A DNA stretch of 64,000 nucleotides, from contig NZ_KE384069.1 in NCBI RefSeq assembly GCF_000423665.1, positions 361,588-425,587 of the forward strand, given 5' to 3'. Positions 23,726 to 32,568 of the stretch are shown in pieces. The stretch is from Solirubrobacter soli DSM 22325 (GTDB lineage Bacteria > Actinomycetota > Thermoleophilia > Solirubrobacterales > Solirubrobacteraceae). Under the pieces are notes generated by a model. That model searched no databases, had not been told where the DNA came from, and worked only from the letters and a program-made list of their open reading frames with translations. A program made the translations under genes and the position numbers. The stretch's first letter is position 1. Each line of letters starts with the position of its first letter.

Positions 23726-25183
23726 ATGGCTCCCCGCGGCACTCCCGGCCTGCGCGTCAGGACCGCGCGCGGCGGCGCGGTCAACGCGGCGTTCCTGTCC
23801 GGGGCGGAGCTGCTGGTCCTCGGGCAGAACCTGCTCGCGACGGCGCTGCTGGGGCCGGGGCTGATCGGTCTGTACGGGATCGTGACCACGACGGCGATGA
23901 CGATCGTCGCGCTGCGGCGGGTGGGGATCGACGAGGCCTTCGTCCAGACGGAAGCCGACGACGAGGAGGCCGAGTTCCAGCGGGCGCTGACGGTCGAGCT
24001 CGCGCTCGGGCTCGCGGGGGCGCTCGCGGTCGCGGCGCTCGCCCCGGTGCTCGCGGCGGCGTATGACGACGACCGGCTGCTCGGCCTCACGCTGGCGGTG
24101 ACCTACCTGCCGGTGGCGTTCGCGCTCCAGGCGCCGCAGTGGGTCTTCTTCAAGCGCATGGAGTACGTGCGGCTGCGGACGCTGCAGGTGATCGTGCCGC
24201 TCGGGACCGTGATCGTCACCGTCCCGCTCCTGCTCGCCGGGGTCGAGGTGTGGGCGCTCGTGATCGGGCCGTTCTGCGGGAACATGGCGGCGATCGCCGC
24301 CGCCTGGCGGGCTTCGCCGTACCGCTTCCGGCTGCGCGTGGACCGCGAGGCCGCCCGTCGCTACCTGCGGTTCAGCTGGCCCGTGTTCGTCACCGCCGCG
24401 GTCGGGCTGCTGGTCGCGCAGGCGCAGATCGCCGTGTTCGGGCTCGACGACGGCCTGGCGGCCGCGGGTTGGATCACGCTCGCCGCGACCCTGACCCGCT
24501 ACGCCGACCGCGCCGACCAGATCCTCGCCACCACGATCTACCCCGCGATCGTCCGCGTCCGCGAGCGCGGCGAGGTGCTCGAGGAGCTGTTCGCCAAGGC
24601 CAACCGCCTGACGCTGATGTGGGCGTTCCCCTTCGGCGCGGGGCTCGCGCTGTTCGGGGCGGACCTGATCGTGTTCGTCCTCGGCGACGACTGGCGCGGC
24701 GCGATCGTCCTGCTCGGCGGGATGGCGATCGCGGTGGCGCTGCAGCAGGTCGGCTACAGCTGGTTCGCGTTCTACCGGGCCCGGGGTGAGTCGTGGCCGC
24801 AGGCGGTCGAGTCCGCCGTCTTCGGCATCTCGTTCGCCGTGTTCGCCGTGCCGGGCGCGCTGCTCGGCGGGTCGTGGGGCTTCGTCGCGGGCCGCGTCGG
24901 CTGCACCGCGTGCGTGCTCGCCGTGCGCCACGTGTACGTCCGCCGCCTCCTGCCCGGCGTCCGGCTCTGGGCGCTCGCGCTGCGCGCCGCGGTGCCCGTG
25001 CTGCTGGCGTCGGCGCCTGTGCTCGCGGTGCGCTTCGCGCTCTGGGGCGGGGAGCGGAGCCTCGCGCAGGCGTTGGGGGAGCTCGCGCTCTGGCTCGGCG
25101 GCCTCGCCTTGGCCACGCACCGGCTGGAGAGCGGTCTGCTCGCCGAGCTGCGTGGCTACCTGCGGGCAGGCGCGGCGGCGTGA
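23726..25183 (+). CDS. Polysaccharide flippase (Wzx/MATE-like, MOP superfamily)
   Basis: The 485-residue protein has about 12-14 membrane helices and the features of lipid-linked oligosaccharide flippases: an N-terminal helix pair with GAELLVLGQNLLATALLGPGLIGLYGIV, a gate region FALQAPQWVFFKRMEYVRLRTLQ, and the half-repeat YLRFSWPVFVTAAVGLLVAQAQIAVFGL. It would move an undecaprenyl-linked glycan across the membrane. ATG 23726 was chosen over open frame upstream because that frame is only the GC repeat. It overlaps the next gene by GTGA. Confidence 0.87.
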   Translation: MAPRGTPGLRVRTARGGAVNAAFLSGAELLVLGQNLLATALLGPGLIGLYGIVTTTAMTIVALRRVGIDEAFVQTEADDEEAEFQRALTVELALGLAGALAVAALAPVLAAAYDDDRLLGLTLAVTYLPVAFALQAPQWVFFKRMEYVRLRTLQVIVPLGTVIVTVPLLLAGVEVWALVIGPFCGNMAAIAAAWRASPYRFRLRVDREAARRYLRFSWPVFVTAAVGLLVAQAQIAVFGLDDGLAAAGWITLAATLTRYADRADQILATTIYPAIVRVRERGEVLEELFAKANRLTLMWAFPFGAGLALFGADLIVFVLGDDWRGAIVLLGGMAIAVALQQVGYSWFAFYRARGESWPQAVESAVFGISFAVFAVPGALLGGSWGFVAGRVGCTACVLAVRHVYVRRLLPGVRLWALALRAAVPVLLASAPVLAVRFALWGGERSLAQALGELALWLGGLALATHRLESGLLAELRGYLRAGAAA

Positions 25184-26664
25184 TCTCGACCGCGCCGGCC
25201 GAGACGTCGCGCGCCTCGCGGCTGAGCCTCCCGCTCGTCCTCTGGCTCGCGGCCGCGGCGATCTCCGGCTTCACCGCACGCCGCTTCCTGGGCCCACTCG
25301 ACGAGGGCATCTTGATGCAGGCGGCGACCCGCATGGCCGACGGCCAATGGCCGTGGCGCGACTTCGGCTGGTCCTACGGCCCCGGCGAGCCGCTCGTGGT
25401 GATGGCGCTCGGCAAGCTCTTCGGCCCGTCGCTGCTGTGGTGGCGCCTCCTGCGGGTGATCGCCGACGCCACGGCCGCACTGCTCGTCTTCCTGCTCGTC
25501 CGCGACCGGCAGGAACGCTGGGCGCTGCCCGCCTGGGCCGCGGCCGCCGTCACCGCTGCCCAGCCGACCAGCGCGAACCCCACGGCGCCCGCGCTGGTCT
25601 TCGCCCTCGGCGCCCTGCTCGCCGCCACGCGCGGCCGTCCTGGTTGGGCGGGCGCGTTGGCGGCCGCCGCGGCCTTCTGGCGCCCCGATGTGGGCGCGAT
25701 CGCGGCCCTGGCCGCGGCGGCGACGCTCTTCGTCGACGGGAGGAGCGACCGAGCGCGGCGCGGCGCGTGGGTGTCGCGCCCGGGCGGGCTCGCATCGCGA
25801 CGCGCGGCCTCCCGGAGCGCCGCCATCACGCTCGCCGTCGCCGAGCTCGTCCTCCTCGTTCTCTACGCGCCGTTCCTCGGTGTCGCCGGCCCGCACCGCG
25901 TGTGGGACGCGCTCGTCGTGCAGGCGACCCGCGACGGCGAGTGGTGGCGGCTGCCGTTCGGGTTCCAGGGCGGCGACGTCAAGGACTTCGTCACGTGGCT
26001 GTTGCCGTTCGCGGCCGTGGCCACCATCGCGCTGGCGGCCAAGCGCGCGGTGGGGCTCGCTGTCCTCGGCGCCGGGGCGGTGGTCTACTTCGCCAGCCGC
26101 GCGGACCTCGAGCACGCGCAGGGACTGCTGATCGTCGCCGCGGCGGCCGCTCCCTTCGCGAGGCCGCGCGCGGTCGGCGTCGCGATGCTCGCGCTGCTGC
26201 TCGCGGTGGGCGTCGCCAACCGCGCCTCCGCGCTGCTGCGGTCGCCGGACCTCGAGGCGTTCCGCGGCGTGTCCGTGCCGCCGCGCGAGGCGGAGTCGCT
26301 CCCACGCCTGATCGCCGACGTGCGGCGCCGCGTTGCGCCCGGCGACCCGATCTACGTCGCGCCGCTGCGGTCGGACCTCGTCTCGTTCTCCAACCCGCTC
26401 CTGTACTACCTCGTTGGCCGTCCCAACGTGTTGCGTCGCGACGTGCTGCTGCAGGCCAAGCCGGACGAGCAGGCCGCGATCGTCCGCAGGCTGCAGGCGA
26501 CGCGGCCGAGGGTGATCGTGCGCTGGGTCGCGCCGGAGTCGGCCAAGCCGGAGCCCAACCGCCGCGGGCGGCCGAGCGGCTCGCGAGCGCTCGACCAGTA
26601 CATCGACGCCACGTACCGCGAGGCCGCGCGCTACGGCGACTACGTCGTGCTGGTGCCGCGATAA
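25180..26664 (+). CDS. Polytopic membrane protein, GT-C glycosyltransferase-like
   Basis: This 494-residue protein has about 10 hydrophobic segments up to residue ~370 and a C-terminal soluble part. The early motif RFLGPLDEGILMQAATRMADGQWPWRDF, with an acidic pair in the first extracytoplasmic loop, resembles GT39/GT87-type GT-C enzymes that use polyprenyl-phosphate sugars. VSFSNPLLYYLVGRPN and ATRPRVIVRWV lie in the C-terminal domain. GTG 25180 overlaps the flippase stop. The donor and acceptor are unknown. I call it GT-C-like with moderate confidence. Confidence 0.7.
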   Translation: MISTAPAETSRASRLSLPLVLWLAAAAISGFTARRFLGPLDEGILMQAATRMADGQWPWRDFGWSYGPGEPLVVMALGKLFGPSLLWWRLLRVIADATAALLVFLLVRDRQERWALPAWAAAAVTAAQPTSANPTAPALVFALGALLAATRGRPGWAGALAAAAAFWRPDVGAIAALAAAATLFVDGRSDRARRGAWVSRPGGLASRRAASRSAAITLAVAELVLLVLYAPFLGVAGPHRVWDALVVQATRDGEWWRLPFGFQGGDVKDFVTWLLPFAAVATIALAAKRAVGLAVLGAGAVVYFASRADLEHAQGLLIVAAAAAPFARPRAVGVAMLALLLAVGVANRASALLRSPDLEAFRGVSVPPREAESLPRLIADVRRRVAPGDPIYVAPLRSDLVSFSNPLLYYLVGRPNVLRRDVLLQAKPDEQAAIVRRLQATRPRVIVRWVAPESAKPEPNRRGRPSGSRALDQYIDATYREAARYGDYVVLVPR

Positions 26665-27041
26665 TGCGCGGCGTGCGCATCGTCCTGATCGTCGCGGCGC
26701 TGCTCGCCGGCGCCTGGCTCGTCACGCAGACCCGCGCCGCGCGCGCGGAGAACGACTTGACGAAGATCGCGTTCGAGAACGGGCGCGGGGACAGCGCGGC
26801 GCTGCTGTCCGCCGACCGCTGGCTGAACCCCGACCGCCGCGCCGACCTGTTCGAGGGCGTGATCCTCGGCCGGGCGGGCGACTACCGCGGCGCGGTCGCC
26901 GCGATCCAGCGGGTCACGACCGCGGAGCCGGAGAACATCGAGGCATGGGGCCTGCTCGCCTCGGCGGCCAAGCGCACCGACCCGCGGCTCGCCGCGCAGG
27001 CCGCGGCGACCGCGCGCCGCCTCGCGCCGCCGGTCCGCTAA
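26664..27041 (+). CDS. Small anchored protein with a TPR-like segment
   Basis: This 125-residue protein has an N-terminal membrane anchor or signal (VRIVLIVAALLAGAWLVTQ). Helices follow, with ADLFEGVILGRAGDYRGAVAAIQRVTTAEPENIEAWGLLASAA, spaced as one and a half TPR repeats. It starts at ATG 26664 sharing one base with the previous stop (TAATG), so it belongs to the flippase/GT-C operon. A scaffold role in glycan assembly is possible but unproven. It ends with a 4-bp overlap with the convergent GT2 gene. Confidence 0.7.
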   Translation: MRGVRIVLIVAALLAGAWLVTQTRAARAENDLTKIAFENGRGDSAALLSADRWLNPDRRADLFEGVILGRAGDYRGAVAAIQRVTTAEPENIEAWGLLASAAKRTDPRLAAQAAATARRLAPPVR

Positions 27042-27970
27042 CGCTCGACGGGCTCGCGCGCCGGCTCGACGACCCGGTCGACCAGGTACAGCGGCCGCCG
27101 CAGCGTCTGCTCGTGCACGCGGGCCAGATAGCGGCCGAGGATGCCGACCGAGATCAGCTGGACACCCCCGAGGAACAGCAGCGTGATCAGCGTCCAGACG
27201 CCGAGGCTCGCCGTGACCCAGCCGAAGATCGTGCACAACAGCAGCACGAACGCGGCAGCGCCGGCGATCGCCGCCGTGCCCATGCCGATGATGGAGGCGA
27301 CCGCCAGGGGGACGTCGCTGAACGCCGCCATCGCCTCGGCGGCGAGCCGGAAGAGCGAGCGATATGAGGCGCCACGGCCGTTCAAGCGACCCGCGCGCCG
27401 GTACTCGACCGGCACCTGCTCGAACCCGACCCACGCGACCATGCCGCGCAGGAAGCGGCGGCGCTCCGGCATTGTGCGCACGACGTCGACGACGCGGCGC
27501 GACATCAACCGGAAGTCGCCCGCCTGGCCCTGGTAGGGGACGCGGGCGAGCCGTTCCATCAGCTTGTAGAACGCGGTCGCGAGCAGGCGCTTGTGCCACG
27601 GCTCGTCGCGGCCGATCCGCCGGGCGTAGACGACGTCTGCGCCGTCGCGCGCGATGCGCAACATGTCCGGCAGCAGTTCCGGCGGATCCTGGAGGTCCGC
27701 GTGGACGAGTGCGACGTAATCGCCACGGGCGTGGTCGATTCCGGCCGACATCGCCACTTCCATGCCGAAATTGCGCGAGAGTTTGACCAGCACGGCGGTG
27801 CCGGTCTCCTCGCCGAGGCGCTCGATGATCGATACGGAGTCGTCCGTAGAGCCGTCGTCGACATATACGACCTCATACGTCGTATCGCGTAGCGCGGCGC
27901 CGATGCGCCGATGCAGCTCCTTCAGGCCCTCCTGCTCGTTGAGCACGGGCACGACAACTGAGACGTCCAC
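27038..27970 (-). CDS. Polyprenyl-phosphate glycosyltransferase (GT2, GtrB/ArnC/DPM1-like)
   Basis: This 310-residue GT2 enzyme has the catalytic module VSVVVPVLNEQEGL, YEVVYVDDGSTDDS, KLSRNFGMEVAMSAGIDHARGD and the divalent-metal motif VHADLQDPPEL. The late motif QAGDFRLMSRRVVD is diagnostic of polyprenyl-phosphate sugar synthases. Two C-terminal membrane helices (about residues 235-295) match GtrB. It likely makes a lipid-phosphate sugar donor for the GT-C enzymes around it. Only 27 bp separate its start from the divergent YfhO-like gene. Confidence 0.9.
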   Translation of the reverse strand: MDVSVVVPVLNEQEGLKELHRRIGAALRDTTYEVVYVDDGSTDDSVSIIERLGEETGTAVLVKLSRNFGMEVAMSAGIDHARGDYVALVHADLQDPPELLPDMLRIARDGADVVYARRIGRDEPWHKRLLATAFYKLMERLARVPYQGQAGDFRLMSRRVVDVVRTMPERRRFLRGMVAWVGFEQVPVEYRRAGRLNGRGASYRSLFRLAAEAMAAFSDVPLAVASIIGMGTAAIAGAAAFVLLLCTIFGWVTASLGVWTLITLLFLGGVQLISVGILGRYLARVHEQTLRRPLYLVDRVVEPAREPVER

Positions 27971-27978
27971 CGGACCGG

Positions 27979-27988
27979 ATCGTATGCT
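27979..27988. promoter_or_regulatory. Overlapping divergent leaderless -10 elements
   Basis: On the minus strand TACGAT (27979-27984) ends 8 bases before ATG 27970. On the plus strand TATGCT (27983-27988) ends 9 bases before GTG 27998. The two hexamers overlap by two bases in a 27-bp gap, so the promoters should exclude each other. Confidence 0.6.
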
Positions 27989-27997
27989 CCGCGGCCC

Positions 27998-30238
27998 GTG
28001 TCAGCCACCGCCACGCTTCGCCGGCGGCCGTCGCTTGCCGCCGCGGCGCTCTACGCGGTGCTCGCACTGCTGTTCGTCGCACCCTCGCTCGTCCCCGGCC
28101 GGACGCTCGCGTCAACCGACGTGCTGTGGTCGATCACGCCCTGGACCGCGGACCGCCCGGACGGCGTGCGCGACCTCGGGGCGAACTGGGAGATGGCCGA
28201 CGCGGTCGCGCAGTTCCAGCCGTTTCTCGCCTACACCCGCGAGCGGCTGCCCGACATCCCGCTCTGGAACCCGTACATCGAAGGCGGGCGGCCGTTCAAC
28301 GCCAACATGCAGTCGGCGATCTTCTCGCCGTTCTCGTGGCCGGCGTACCTGCTGCCGTTCTGGTGGTCGCTGGGACTGATCGGGGCGCTGAAGCTGTGGG
28401 TGCCGGCGTTCGGGACGTTCCTGCTGGCGCGGCGGCTGGGGCAATCGGTCGGCGGCGCGCTGCTGGCAGGCGTCGTCGCCGGGTTCGGGCTCTTTCATGT
28501 CGTGTGGCTCGCGTGGCCGCTGTCGAGCGTGTGGGCGTGGCTGCCGTGGGTGCTCCTGTGCACCGACCACGTGGTGCGCGGGCCGACGCGCCGCAACGTC
28601 GCCGCGCTGGCGCTCGTCGTCGCGCTCCAGTACTTCGGCGGGCATCCCGAGACGAGCTTCCATGTGCTCGCCGCGGCGTTCCTGTTCGCGCTGCTGCGCG
28701 GACCGCGGCGGGTGCTCTGGTTCCTCGGCGGCGTCGCGGCGGGGACGGCGCTGGCGGCGATCGTGCTGGTTCCGTTCATCGAGCGGCTCGCGCACTCGTC
28801 CGATCTGGCGAATCGCGCCGGGCGGGAGCACGCGCATACGCCGCTGCGGTTCGGGCTCGCGCTGGCGCTGCCGGACTACTGGGGGCGGCCGACGCAGCTC
28901 GAGTCGCAGCCCTTCATCGTCACCCGCGCCTTCTATGCCGGGGCGTTGCCGCTGATGCTGGCGGGGGTCGCGCTGCTGCGTCCGACGCGCGAGCGCGTAT
29001 GGATCGCGGTCGCGGGCGCGGTCGCGCTGGCGGTCGTCCTCGGCGTCCAGCCGTTCTTCTTCGTGGCCAACCACGTGCCCGGGTTCGCGCAGGCGCACAA
29101 CACGCGGCTGGCGATCGTCACCCTGCTCTGCATCGCGCTGCTGGCGGGGTGGGGGCTCGACACGACCGCGCCGCGTTTGCGCGCGCTCGTCGTCGCGGTG
29201 GCGGTGCTGCCGGTCGTCGCCGGGCTCATACGCGCCGGTGCGTATCCCGCGTATGAGGCGCTGAAGGTCGCGTGGGGCTTCGCCACACCACGCGATATCG
29301 ACGTCCTTCCGCTCGCTTCAGTGCTCATCTGGATCCCATTTGCCGCACTCGGCGTTGCACTTCTGTGGCAAAGACCGCGCTGGCTCGTGCCGGCCGTGAT
29401 CGCGGTGACCGCGCTCGACCTGGCGCGGGCGGGGATGGGGCAGAACCCGGCGATCCCCGTATCGCACGCGGTCACGCCGCGCACCGGGGCGATGGCGGCG
29501 ATCGGCGACGAGCGCTTCGTCGCGGTCGGCGGCTCGAACGCCGGGATCACCCCGCTCACGGCGAACGTGGGGATGCGCTACGGGCTGCGCGACGCACGCG
29601 GCTACGACTACCCGACCGACAAGCGCTACGACGACCTGTGGCGGCGCGCGGTCACGAAGCCCGACCCGCTCGGGTTCACCTTGCCGAGCACGATCGCGAA
29701 CGCGTCGCCCACTGCCTTGCGTGCGCTGGGTTTGCTGGCAGTGTCCCGGGTGATGAGCGATCGCCCGCTGCCGCTCCCCGAGGTCTATTCGGGCCAGGAT
29801 GCGCGTGTCTACGCGAATCCGGACGCCGCGCCGCGGGCGTTCGTGGTCGGCGAGGAGGCCGTCGGCGATCAACTCGCGACCGTGACCGCGCCGGGCTTCG
29901 ATCCCCGCCGGACCGCGGCGGTCTCGGCGCCGCTGGGCGTGCGCGGGACCGGCAGCGCGCGGATCGTGCGCGACGAGGACGAGCGCGTCGTCATCCGGGC
30001 GAACGCGGACGATCGCGCCCTGCTCGTGCTCGCCGACACCTGGTTCCCGGGGTGGAAGGCGTCGGTCGACGGCCGCGAGGCGCCGGTCGTACGCACGGAT
30101 CAGCTGCTGCGCGGCGTCGTCATCGGCGCGGGCGCCCACACGGTCGAGTTCAAGTACGCGCCCGCGAGCTGGCGGGTGGGGTGGATCGTGTCGCTCGTGA
30201 CGGCGCTCGCGTTGCTCGGATTGGCGTGGCGTCGATGA
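27998..30238 (+). CDS. YfhO-like polytopic membrane protein, first of a tandem pair
   Basis: This 746-residue protein starts with an anchor (LAAAALYAVLALLFVAPSLVPG) and has about 12 membrane helices. The family signature in the first large loop is LPDIPLWNPYIEGGRPFNANMQSAIFSPF, followed by YFGGHPETSFHV and LPDYWGRPTQ. The C-terminal extracytoplasmic part carries ARGYDYPTDKRY and LADTWFPGWKASVDG. YfhO-type proteins are thought to be GT-C glycosyltransferases that decorate surface polymers. It shares its layout with the next gene, so the pair arose by tandem duplication. Confidence 0.82.
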   Translation: MSATATLRRRPSLAAAALYAVLALLFVAPSLVPGRTLASTDVLWSITPWTADRPDGVRDLGANWEMADAVAQFQPFLAYTRERLPDIPLWNPYIEGGRPFNANMQSAIFSPFSWPAYLLPFWWSLGLIGALKLWVPAFGTFLLARRLGQSVGGALLAGVVAGFGLFHVVWLAWPLSSVWAWLPWVLLCTDHVVRGPTRRNVAALALVVALQYFGGHPETSFHVLAAAFLFALLRGPRRVLWFLGGVAAGTALAAIVLVPFIERLAHSSDLANRAGREHAHTPLRFGLALALPDYWGRPTQLESQPFIVTRAFYAGALPLMLAGVALLRPTRERVWIAVAGAVALAVVLGVQPFFFVANHVPGFAQAHNTRLAIVTLLCIALLAGWGLDTTAPRLRALVVAVAVLPVVAGLIRAGAYPAYEALKVAWGFATPRDIDVLPLASVLIWIPFAALGVALLWQRPRWLVPAVIAVTALDLARAGMGQNPAIPVSHAVTPRTGAMAAIGDERFVAVGGSNAGITPLTANVGMRYGLRDARGYDYPTDKRYDDLWRRAVTKPDPLGFTLPSTIANASPTALRALGLLAVSRVMSDRPLPLPEVYSGQDARVYANPDAAPRAFVVGEEAVGDQLATVTAPGFDPRRTAAVSAPLGVRGTGSARIVRDEDERVVIRANADDRALLVLADTWFPGWKASVDGREAPVVRTDQLLRGVVIGAGAHTVEFKYAPASWRVGWIVSLVTALALLGLAWRR

Positions 30239-32568
30239 CGAACTTCCGCGCGTGCCTGGCGTTCCTGGCGCTGGCGCTGCTGTTCGTCTCGCCCGCGCTC
30301 GTGCCGGGCAAGGTGCTCTCGAACTCGGACATGCTCTGGTTCCAGGCGCCGTGGGCGGCGTCGAAGCCGGCGGGGCTCGAGCGCGCGGCGAATCCGGAGC
30401 TCGGCGACGCCCCGCAGCAGATGCAGCCGTTCCTGCGCGAGGTCAAGCGCAACCTGCCGGACATCCCGCTCTGGAACCCGTGGATCACGACGGGGCGCCC
30501 GCTCCACGCCGATGCGCAGTCCGCGATCTTCTCGCCCTTCAACTGGATCGCGTACGTGATGGACGAGTGGCGGGCGTTGGCGCTGATCGCGGCGCTGAAG
30601 CTGTGGGTGGCGGCGTTCGGGATGTTCCTGTTGGCGCGGGCGCTGTCGATGCGCTGGCCGGGAGCGGGCGTCGCGGGCGTGGTCTACGGCTTCTCGCTGT
30701 GGATGGTCACGTGGATCTCGTATCCGCACGCGAGCGTCTGGGCGTTCGTGCCGTGGGCGCTGCTGGCGGCCGAGGGCGTGCTGCGGCGACCCGACCCGCG
30801 GCGAACGGCGCTGCTCGCCCTGGTCATCGGGTTGCAGTTCCTGTGCGGGCATCCGGAGTCGAGCTTCCACCTGATCGTGGCGGTGCTCGTCTGGTGCGCG
30901 CTGCGGCTGCGGGGGAGCCCGTCGTGGCGGCGCGCCGCGCTCGGCGTCCTGGGTGGCCTGGTGTGGGGCGCGGCGCTCGCGGCGCTGGTGTTGTTCCCGG
31001 TCGCCGAGCTGGTCCTGCGCTCCGCGGATCTCTCGCAGCGCGCCGGCGAGGCGAAGGGGATCAAGACGCCGCTGAAGTTCGCCCTCGGCGTGATGGTCCC
31101 GTTCTACTGGGGCAAGCCGACCCAGACGCCGATCGACTTCTTCCTACTGGCACGCGCGTTCTACGGCGGCGCGCTGCCGCTGATGCTGGCGATCGTCGCC
31201 CTCCGCACTCCGACGCGCGAACGCGTGGCGACGGCCGTCGTCGGCGCCGTCTCCATGTGCGTCGTCCTGGGGATTCCGCCGGTGTTCTGGGTCGTTTCGC
31301 GCCTGCCCGTGTTCTCCAGCGGCCACAACACGCGCCTTGCGGTGCTGTATCTGCTGTGTCTGGCGCTGTTGGCGGGGTGGGGGCTGGACGATCTCGTGCG
31401 TCGCGGCGTGAATCGACGCGTGTTGGCGATCGCGGGCGCCGTAGCGGTCGCACCGGTCCTCTACACGGTCGTGCGTAGCCGCTCGTCGTGGGACCTCGTC
31501 GGAGATTCGCTGGCGGTCGTCTTCGGGTTCGATCGCGCGCCGGGGCTCGCCGATCCGACGGTGGGCGGGATCGTGCGCGGCGCCGCGACGCTCCAGTGGG
31601 TCGTGGTCGCGGGGGTGTCGGTCGCCGTGCTGGCGTTCCTGCGTGGGCGTGCGTTGGCGATCGGCGCGCTGGTGCTCGTCGCCGCCGACCTCGCGTGGGT
31701 CGGCGTCGGCTACAACCCGGCGATCGATCGCGCGGTCGCCGTCCAGCCCGCGACGGGAGCGATCCGCGAGTTGCAGCGCGCCGCTCCGGAGCGCTTCGTG
31801 ACCGTCGGGGATCTGGCGCAGAACGCGATCCCGATGGACTACAAGATCCCTGAGGCCCGCGGCTACGACCTGCCGGTCGAGGAGCGCTTCGACAAGCTCT
31901 GGAGGGCGAAACTCTCCCCGGAGTTCCCGTCTCAGGTGGGTCCGCTGCCGGCGTTCATCCCGCTCACGCTGCCGAAGCTCGACGAGGAGCGGCTGCGGAT
32001 CCTGTCGTTCCTGGGCGTCAGCCGGGTCCTGCAGTCGCCCACGGAGCCGAAGCTGGACGTCGAGGGCCTGCGGCTCGTGTACGACCGCCCGGATGCGCGG
32101 ATCTACGCCAACGACGCCGCGCTGCCGCGAGCGTTCGTCGTGGGCGCGCAGCGGCGTGTCGACGATGCCTACCGCGAGGTCACGTCCGAGGCGTTCGACG
32201 CGGGCTCGGCCGCCCTGGTCGAATCCGGCCGGTCGGAGGGGAGCCCAGGCCTCGCCGGCCCCGCGCAGATCCTGCACACGGCGAACGACCGCCAGGTCGT
32301 CGAGATCCGCACCACCCGCCCGGGCATCCTCGTGGTCACCGACTCCTGGGCGCCGGGCTGGCACGCGGTCATGGGCGGGGAGGAGCTGAAGGTCGATCGC
32401 GTCGACTACCTCTACCGCGGCGTCCGGGTCCCCGCGGGCACCCACATCGTCGAGTTCACCTACCGGCCGCTGAGCTGGCGGATCGGCTGGATCGTCTCGC
32501 TCGCGGCGTTCGCCGCGCTGCTCGTCGTCCTGCTCCTGTGGCGGCCGGTCGAGGAGCGCGAGGAGTGA
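30235..32568 (+). CDS. YfhO-like polytopic membrane protein, second of a tandem pair
   Basis: This 777-residue paralogue of the preceding gene has the same order of motifs: FVSPALVPGKVLSNSDMLW, LPDIPLWNPWITTGRPLHAD, LCGHPESSFHL, PFYWGKPTQ, GHNTRLAVLYLLCLALLAGWGLDD, ARGYDLPVEERF and VTDSWAPGWHAVMGG. ATG 30235 overlaps the upstream stop (ATGA). Overall divergence is substantial, so the two probably have different acceptors or sugars. Confidence 0.82.
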   Translation: MTNFRACLAFLALALLFVSPALVPGKVLSNSDMLWFQAPWAASKPAGLERAANPELGDAPQQMQPFLREVKRNLPDIPLWNPWITTGRPLHADAQSAIFSPFNWIAYVMDEWRALALIAALKLWVAAFGMFLLARALSMRWPGAGVAGVVYGFSLWMVTWISYPHASVWAFVPWALLAAEGVLRRPDPRRTALLALVIGLQFLCGHPESSFHLIVAVLVWCALRLRGSPSWRRAALGVLGGLVWGAALAALVLFPVAELVLRSADLSQRAGEAKGIKTPLKFALGVMVPFYWGKPTQTPIDFFLLARAFYGGALPLMLAIVALRTPTRERVATAVVGAVSMCVVLGIPPVFWVVSRLPVFSSGHNTRLAVLYLLCLALLAGWGLDDLVRRGVNRRVLAIAGAVAVAPVLYTVVRSRSSWDLVGDSLAVVFGFDRAPGLADPTVGGIVRGAATLQWVVVAGVSVAVLAFLRGRALAIGALVLVAADLAWVGVGYNPAIDRAVAVQPATGAIRELQRAAPERFVTVGDLAQNAIPMDYKIPEARGYDLPVEERFDKLWRAKLSPEFPSQVGPLPAFIPLTLPKLDEERLRILSFLGVSRVLQSPTEPKLDVEGLRLVYDRPDARIYANDAALPRAFVVGAQRRVDDAYREVTSEAFDAGSAALVESGRSEGSPGLAGPAQILHTANDRQVVEIRTTRPGILVVTDSWAPGWHAVMGGEELKVDRVDYLYRGVRVPAGTHIVEFTYRPLSWRIGWIVSLAAFAALLVVLLLWRPVEEREE

